Source of the DNA: RUG563 sp964549135
GTDB taxonomy: Bacteria; Bacillota; Clostridia; Christensenellales; Aristaeellaceae
Assembly (NCBI GenBank): GCA_964549135.1
Contig: CAZJUJ010000002.1
Coordinates: forward strand, 32,036 to 96,035
DNA: 64,000 nucleotides
Direction: 5' to 3'
The position numbers and the translations under genes are program-made. Numbering within the stretch: the stretch's first letter is position 1; the number at the start of each line of letters is the position of its first letter. Below, one piece after another: positions 60,919 to 64,000 of this stretch. The notes under the pieces were generated by a model. The model searched no databases. It had not been told where the DNA came from and saw nothing but the letters and a program-made list of their open reading frames with translations.

Positions 60919-61713
60919 ATGACTTATCGAATCATTGATTGTCACACCCATGTTTACCCGGATAAAATCGCCATGCGGGCGGTGGAAAGCATCGGGCAGT
61001 TTTACGATCTGCCCATGCAATTGGATGGCACCATCGATACGCTGCTTCGCAGCAGTCAAGCAGCCGGGGTGGAAAAATGTCTGATCCACGGGGTGGCGGT
61101 GGACGCCGCCCATGTGCGGCACATCAATGATTTTGTGCTTTCCGCTGTTCATTCGCATCCAGATCGCCTCATGGGTTTTGGCACGCTGCATCCCGATATG
61201 CAGAATGCGGAAGGGGAGCTGAAGCGGGTGCTGGATGGGGGGCTCTGCGGGATCAAGCTGCATCCCGACATGCAGAAATTCAGCCTGGGGGATCCCAGGG
61301 CCGATCGGCTGTTTTCCCTCTGCGAGGGTGTTTGCCCCATGCTGTTTCACACGGGGGACAAGCGGTTTCACAATTCCAATCCCGCGCTGATTCCGCCCAT
61401 TCTGAAAAAGCATCCGCATTTGCAGCTCATCTGTGCGCACTTTGGCGGCTACAGCGAATGGGATGAAGCGGCGGCATGTCTTGCGGGTGAAAATGTCTAT
61501 GTGGATTCTTCCAGCAGCTTTCCGCTTCTCACCCCGGAGAGTGCCCGGGCGCTGATTGACCTGTACGGCCCAGACCGGGTGCTGTTTGGTACCGATTATC
61601 CCATGTGGAAGGCAGAAACGGAAATCCGGACGCTGCTTTCCCTGGGTCTGGAAGAGGATGCCCTGCAAAAAATATTCAGCGGAAACCTGCTGCGAATTCT
61701 GGGAAAAGAATAA
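60919..61713 (+). CDS. amidohydrolase family protein (TIM-barrel, amidohydrolase 2 type)
   Basis: The 264 residues start with the metal-binding IIDCHTHVYPDKIA (HxH), then GIKLHPDM, LFHTGD, HFGG near residue 178 and FGTDYPMW near residue 224 with the conserved Asp. Relatives include decarboxylases and hydrolases of the ACMSD type; the substrate is unknown. It begins 18 bp after ylmH with AGGAG 8 bp upstream, so the two are probably co-transcribed. Confidence 0.9.
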   Translation: MTYRIIDCHTHVYPDKIAMRAVESIGQFYDLPMQLDGTIDTLLRSSQAAGVEKCLIHGVAVDAAHVRHINDFVLSAVHSHPDRLMGFGTLHPDMQNAEGELKRVLDGGLCGIKLHPDMQKFSLGDPRADRLFSLCEGVCPMLFHTGDKRFHNSNPALIPPILKKHPHLQLICAHFGGYSEWDEAAACLAGENVYVDSSSSFPLLTPESARALIDLYGPDRVLFGTDYPMWKAETEIRTLLSLGLEEDALQKIFSGNLLRILGKE

Positions 61714-61752
61714 CCGCGGGGCTGCGTAAGGGAAAATTATTGCAGGAGGAAT

Positions 61753-61914
61753 TACGGCGTCGGCCTCCCAATGCCTCTTCTCGGAACGATTGTTGGCCGC
61801 CTCGGGCCGCGCCTCGATGGGGTTGGTGATGTCGGTCTTGCCTCTTTTTTCTTCCTCCTCACTTTTATGGCGTCTCTTTCCATGCTGCTCATTGTACTTT
61901 TTTCGCTGTTGCAC
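61753..61914 (-). pseudogene. remnant of an IS30-family transposase
   Basis: On the minus strand the ~54 codons from 61914 read like the middle of an IS30 transposase: KRRHKSEEEEKRG, then ITNPIEARPEAANNRSE and HWEADAV, which holds the first catalytic Asp in the GHWEAD-type motif. The reading then leaves the family, and no upstream helix-turn-helix part or downstream DDE residues remain. No start with a ribosome site is present. Inverted repeats were not found. Confidence 0.7.
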
Positions 61915-61986
61915 TTGCGTTGTATATTCAAGAACGAAATTTACAGGAACGGGCCACGCAGCCTCGTTCTTTTTTCGCCGGAAGTA

Positions 61987-61995
61987 TGGTATAAT
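61987..61995 (+). promoter_or_regulatory. extended -10 promoter for the ECF sigma operon
   Basis: TGG followed by perfect TATAAT (61990-61995), with a weak TTCTTT 17 bp upstream. Confidence 0.6.
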
Positions 61996-62036
61996 GCAGA
62001 TGCCTCTGGATGAAATATCGGAAAGGAGGGCAAGAA

Positions 62037-62597
62037 ATGGAATTGAAATTGTTTTCCCGTCGGCAGAGTGCGGCGCAGTTTGAGCGCCTGGCCGCTGAAT
62101 GCGAGCGCCAGGTCTATGCCGCCTGCTATCATATGATGGGAAACCGGGAGGATGCCCTGGATTGCGCCCAGGAAACCATGCTGCGCGCGTTCCGCGCCTT
62201 TGATTCCTTCCGGCGGGATGCGCAGTTTTCCACCTGGATTACGCGGATTGCCATGAATGTATGCGTGGATGCGCTGCGGAAAAGAAAGGATGCCGTTTCC
62301 CTGGATAAAATGCAGGAGGAAACGGGCTTTGATATCCGGGATGAATCCCCGGGTGCGTATGCAAGGCTGGAGGAAAAGGAAAGAATGCGGCTGCTCAGGG
62401 AGGGCCTTGCCGCCCTGCCAGAAGAGGCAAGAAAGCTGATCGTGATGCGGGATATGCAGGGCATGCGCTATGAAGAAATCGCCGCTGCTCTGGAATTGCC
62501 CCTTGGTACGGTGAAAAGCCGCATCAGCCGCGCCCGGGAAAAGCTGGCGGCAATTTTGCAAAAATCATCGGAACTTTTTTCTTCCCGATCCGTCTAA
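62037..62597 (+). CDS. ECF-type RNA polymerase sigma factor
   Basis: The 186 residues have region 2 (residues 19-90: NREDALDCAQETMLRAFRAF and FSTWITRIAMNVCVDALR) and region 4 (about 120-175: LPEEARKLIVMRDMQGMRYEEIAAAL, with GTVKSRISRAREKL). Region 3 is absent, as in ECF factors. ATG 62037 has GGAGGGCAAGAA upstream; the frame to 62010 lacks a site. It is 25 bp before its probable anti-sigma partner. Confidence 0.94.
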   Translation: MELKLFSRRQSAAQFERLAAECERQVYAACYHMMGNREDALDCAQETMLRAFRAFDSFRRDAQFSTWITRIAMNVCVDALRKRKDAVSLDKMQEETGFDIRDESPGAYARLEEKERMRLLREGLAALPEEARKLIVMRDMQGMRYEEIAAALELPLGTVKSRISRAREKLAAILQKSSELFSSRSV

Positions 62598-62622
62598 GAA
62601 AATGAGAGGAGGCGAAGGAACC

Positions 62623-63774
62623 ATGGATTGCAGAAAATTTTCAAATCTTCTCGAGGATTATTTGGAGGGTCGTCTGCCCGAAACGGAGGCGTCCCGCCTG
62701 ATGCAGCACGCAGACGAATGCGCGGAATGCGCCGCGCTTCTGGCCCTGCGGAGAGATTGCCGGAAAATGGATGAAAATATCGTCGTGCCCGAGGAATTTT
62801 CATCCGGTTGGCGGCGGATGATTCGGGAGGAAGCAAATATGGAAAAGAAATCGCAGAAGAGAAAAACCTGGCAGAATGGACTGGCGGCAGCGGCGGCGCT
62901 GGTGTTTGTCCTTGGCGGCACGATGCTGAGCCGCGATCATCTGGGGAAAAGAGGTACGGAAACGGCGGAAGGCTATCTCCCTGAGACGGCTGCCTACTAT
63001 GATACTGCCGCGCAGAAGCGCAGCGCGATGAACAGCGCCGCCTACGGCATGGCGGATGCGGCGGACTACGGGAATACGGAAGCGGCAGCGGCGGAAGCAG
63101 GGGAGGCAAAAATCATCCGCACGGCGGATTTTACCATCAAAACCCTTGCGTATGAAGCTGATCTGGAAAAAATTACGTCCATGACCGCGGACATGGGGGG
63201 AAGGGTGGAATACCTGTCCGTAAACAGCGACTGGAATGGCTCTGCCCTGCGGATGGCCTCCATGACCCTGCGCATTCCCTCGGATCGTCTGGATGATTTC
63301 ATCGCCGGGGCCCAGGGGGTCGGCGCGCTGTCCGGGCTTACACAGGAAAGTCAGGATATCAGCGGCAGCTATTATGATCTGGCCGCGCGCCTGGAAACCC
63401 AGCAGCAAAAGCTGGAGCGGCTGAATGCCCTCATGACATCGGCGGAAAATATCGCCGATCTGATTGAAATTGAAAGCGCAATCGCCGATACCCAGTATTG
63501 GATCGATTATTATACCGGGCGGCTGAACGGCTATGACAGCCAGGTGAATGACAGCACGGTCAGCGTCTCGCTGCAGGAAATCAGAAGGGCGGAATCAGAA
63601 AGTATCCCACTTCATCAGCGGATCTGGGCCGGTCTGCAGGATTCCCTGACGGGCGGCCTCTCCTTCCTCGGGGATGTAGCGGTCTTCCTGATTGCCGCCG
63701 CGCCCTGGCTGCTGCTGGTGATGCTGATCGTAATTGCGGTGAAAAAAATCAGGAAAAAGAAAAAAGAAAATTGA
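62623..63774 (+). CDS. membrane anti-sigma factor with zinc-finger N-terminus and DUF4349 domain
   Basis: The 383 residues have an N-terminal zf-HC2-like domain (1-60) with HADECAEC (H-x3-C-x2-C), the cytoplasmic module that holds ECF sigma factors. A membrane helix lies at about 85-104 and a second near the C-terminus (about 350-374) before a Lys-rich tail. Between them is a DUF4349 domain (about 160-340), with SYYDLAARLETQQQKLERL and a coiled-coil stretch. It probably senses an envelope signal and releases the sigma factor. GGAGG lies 10 bp before ATG 62623. Confidence 0.92.
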   Translation: MDCRKFSNLLEDYLEGRLPETEASRLMQHADECAECAALLALRRDCRKMDENIVVPEEFSSGWRRMIREEANMEKKSQKRKTWQNGLAAAAALVFVLGGTMLSRDHLGKRGTETAEGYLPETAAYYDTAAQKRSAMNSAAYGMADAADYGNTEAAAAEAGEAKIIRTADFTIKTLAYEADLEKITSMTADMGGRVEYLSVNSDWNGSALRMASMTLRIPSDRLDDFIAGAQGVGALSGLTQESQDISGSYYDLAARLETQQQKLERLNALMTSAENIADLIEIESAIADTQYWIDYYTGRLNGYDSQVNDSTVSVSLQEIRRAESESIPLHQRIWAGLQDSLTGGLSFLGDVAVFLIAAAPWLLLVMLIVIAVKKIRKKKKEN

Positions 63775-63877
63775 GCTTTTTCCCGGAAAATGCCTTCGAT
63801 GGGCAGAAAAAACTGATCGGTGCCGGAAAGACGAGGAAAAAGCTGGGAAATTGAATGCAGCAAATGTGCAGAAATCG

Positions 63878-63907
63878 ACCGGGAAGTACAAAAACTTCCC
63901 GGTTTTT
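63878..63907 (+). terminator. terminator after the anti-sigma gene
   Basis: A 10 bp perfect stem ACCGGGAAGT (63878-63887) with ACTTCCCGGT (63894-63903), followed by a T-run. Confidence 0.88.
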
Positions 63908-63958
63908 CTCTTTTTCGAAAAAAGATCAAAAAAATCGAAAAAAACTTGAAAAAAGGTG

Positions 63959-63987
63959 TTGACAGAAACGGGGGAGTGTGTTATTAT
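63959..63987 (+). promoter_or_regulatory. strong promoter reading out of the right edge
   Basis: TTGACA (63959-63964), 17 bp spacer, TATTAT (63982-63987); a perfect TATAAT also lies at 63985 (20 bp spacer). The gene is beyond the window. Confidence 0.65.
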
Positions 63988-64000
63988 AATCAAGCGCTCG

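Larger units (their letters stand above)
61714..62036. other. intergenic region between the amidohydrolase and the sigma factor gene
   Basis: It contains the transposase remnant and the sigma factor promoter. The plus-strand frame 61771-62013 is antisense to that remnant and is not considered a gene. Confidence 0.6.

Noticed and set aside
61771..62013. 80-codon plus-strand frame with a hydrophobic segment
   Set aside because: It is antisense to the IS30-like stretch, whose minus-strand reading matches a known family much better, and it has no ribosome site.

Overview
This 64 kb window is high-GC bacterial chromosome from what looks like a spore-forming clostridial Firmicute. The evidence is the yqfC-yqfD sporulation pair, the yqfC/yqfD/phoH/yqfF/ybeY/cdd/era and rbgA/rnhB/yraN/yifB/dprA/topA/trmFO/hslV/hslU gene orders, AGGAGG ribosome sites and TTGACA-17-TATAAT promoters. 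A Christensenellales-type gut lineage is my guess from the GC-rich codon use and MKK...PALAE signal peptides. It is not proven by the sequence. No rRNA, tRNA, CRISPR array, prophage or intact insertion sequence was seen.

Layout. 0-4 kb: 3' part of a potD-like gene (cut by the edge), then vanW-like, tetR and an SGNH hydrolase. 4.1-7.7 kb: glnS, gltX and an HPr-like gene without the active-site histidine. 7.9-15.7 kb: yqfC, yqfD, phoH, pgpH/yqfF, a ybeY-cdd fusion, an opposed DMT transporter and era. 15.8-19.0 kb (minus): a three-gene surface operon (phosphodiester glycosidase, Lgt-like membrane protein, secreted RCC1-repeat protein). 19.3-36.8 kb (minus): a long housekeeping run, rbgA, rnhB, yraN, a giant tandem GT-C glycosyltransferase, yifB, dprA, topA, trmFO, a glycosidase-like protein, hslV, hslU, cmk, plsC. 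37.0-39.3 kb: a sugar nucleotidyltransferase fused to a degenerate phosphomannomutase domain. 39.25-39.95 kb: a probable 6S RNA gene followed by a ~400 bp element with 74 bp terminal inverted repeats.

39.9-47.2 kb: a carbohydrate-uptake locus with two permeases and a binding protein but no ATPase, two AraC regulators and a Gfo/Idh/MocA oxidoreductase. 47.4-52.2 kb: a heterodimeric ABC exporter and galE. 52.5-55.2 kb: a secreted repeat protein and an M15-like protein that has lost its zinc ligands. 55.9-57.1 kb: an orphan MsmX/UgpC-type ATPase that could power the ATPase-less importer. 57.4-59.9 kb: a more AT-rich stretch with a hypothetical gene and a peptidase E gene around a HAD phosphatase. 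60.1-63.8 kb: ylmH, an amidohydrolase, an IS30 transposase remnant, and an ECF sigma factor with its anti-sigma/DUF4349 partner. The window ends in a strong promoter reading out to the right.

Starts were moved inward from the longest open frame wherever a clear ribosome site showed a later start. Identifications are by eye from motifs and gene order; none was checked against a database.
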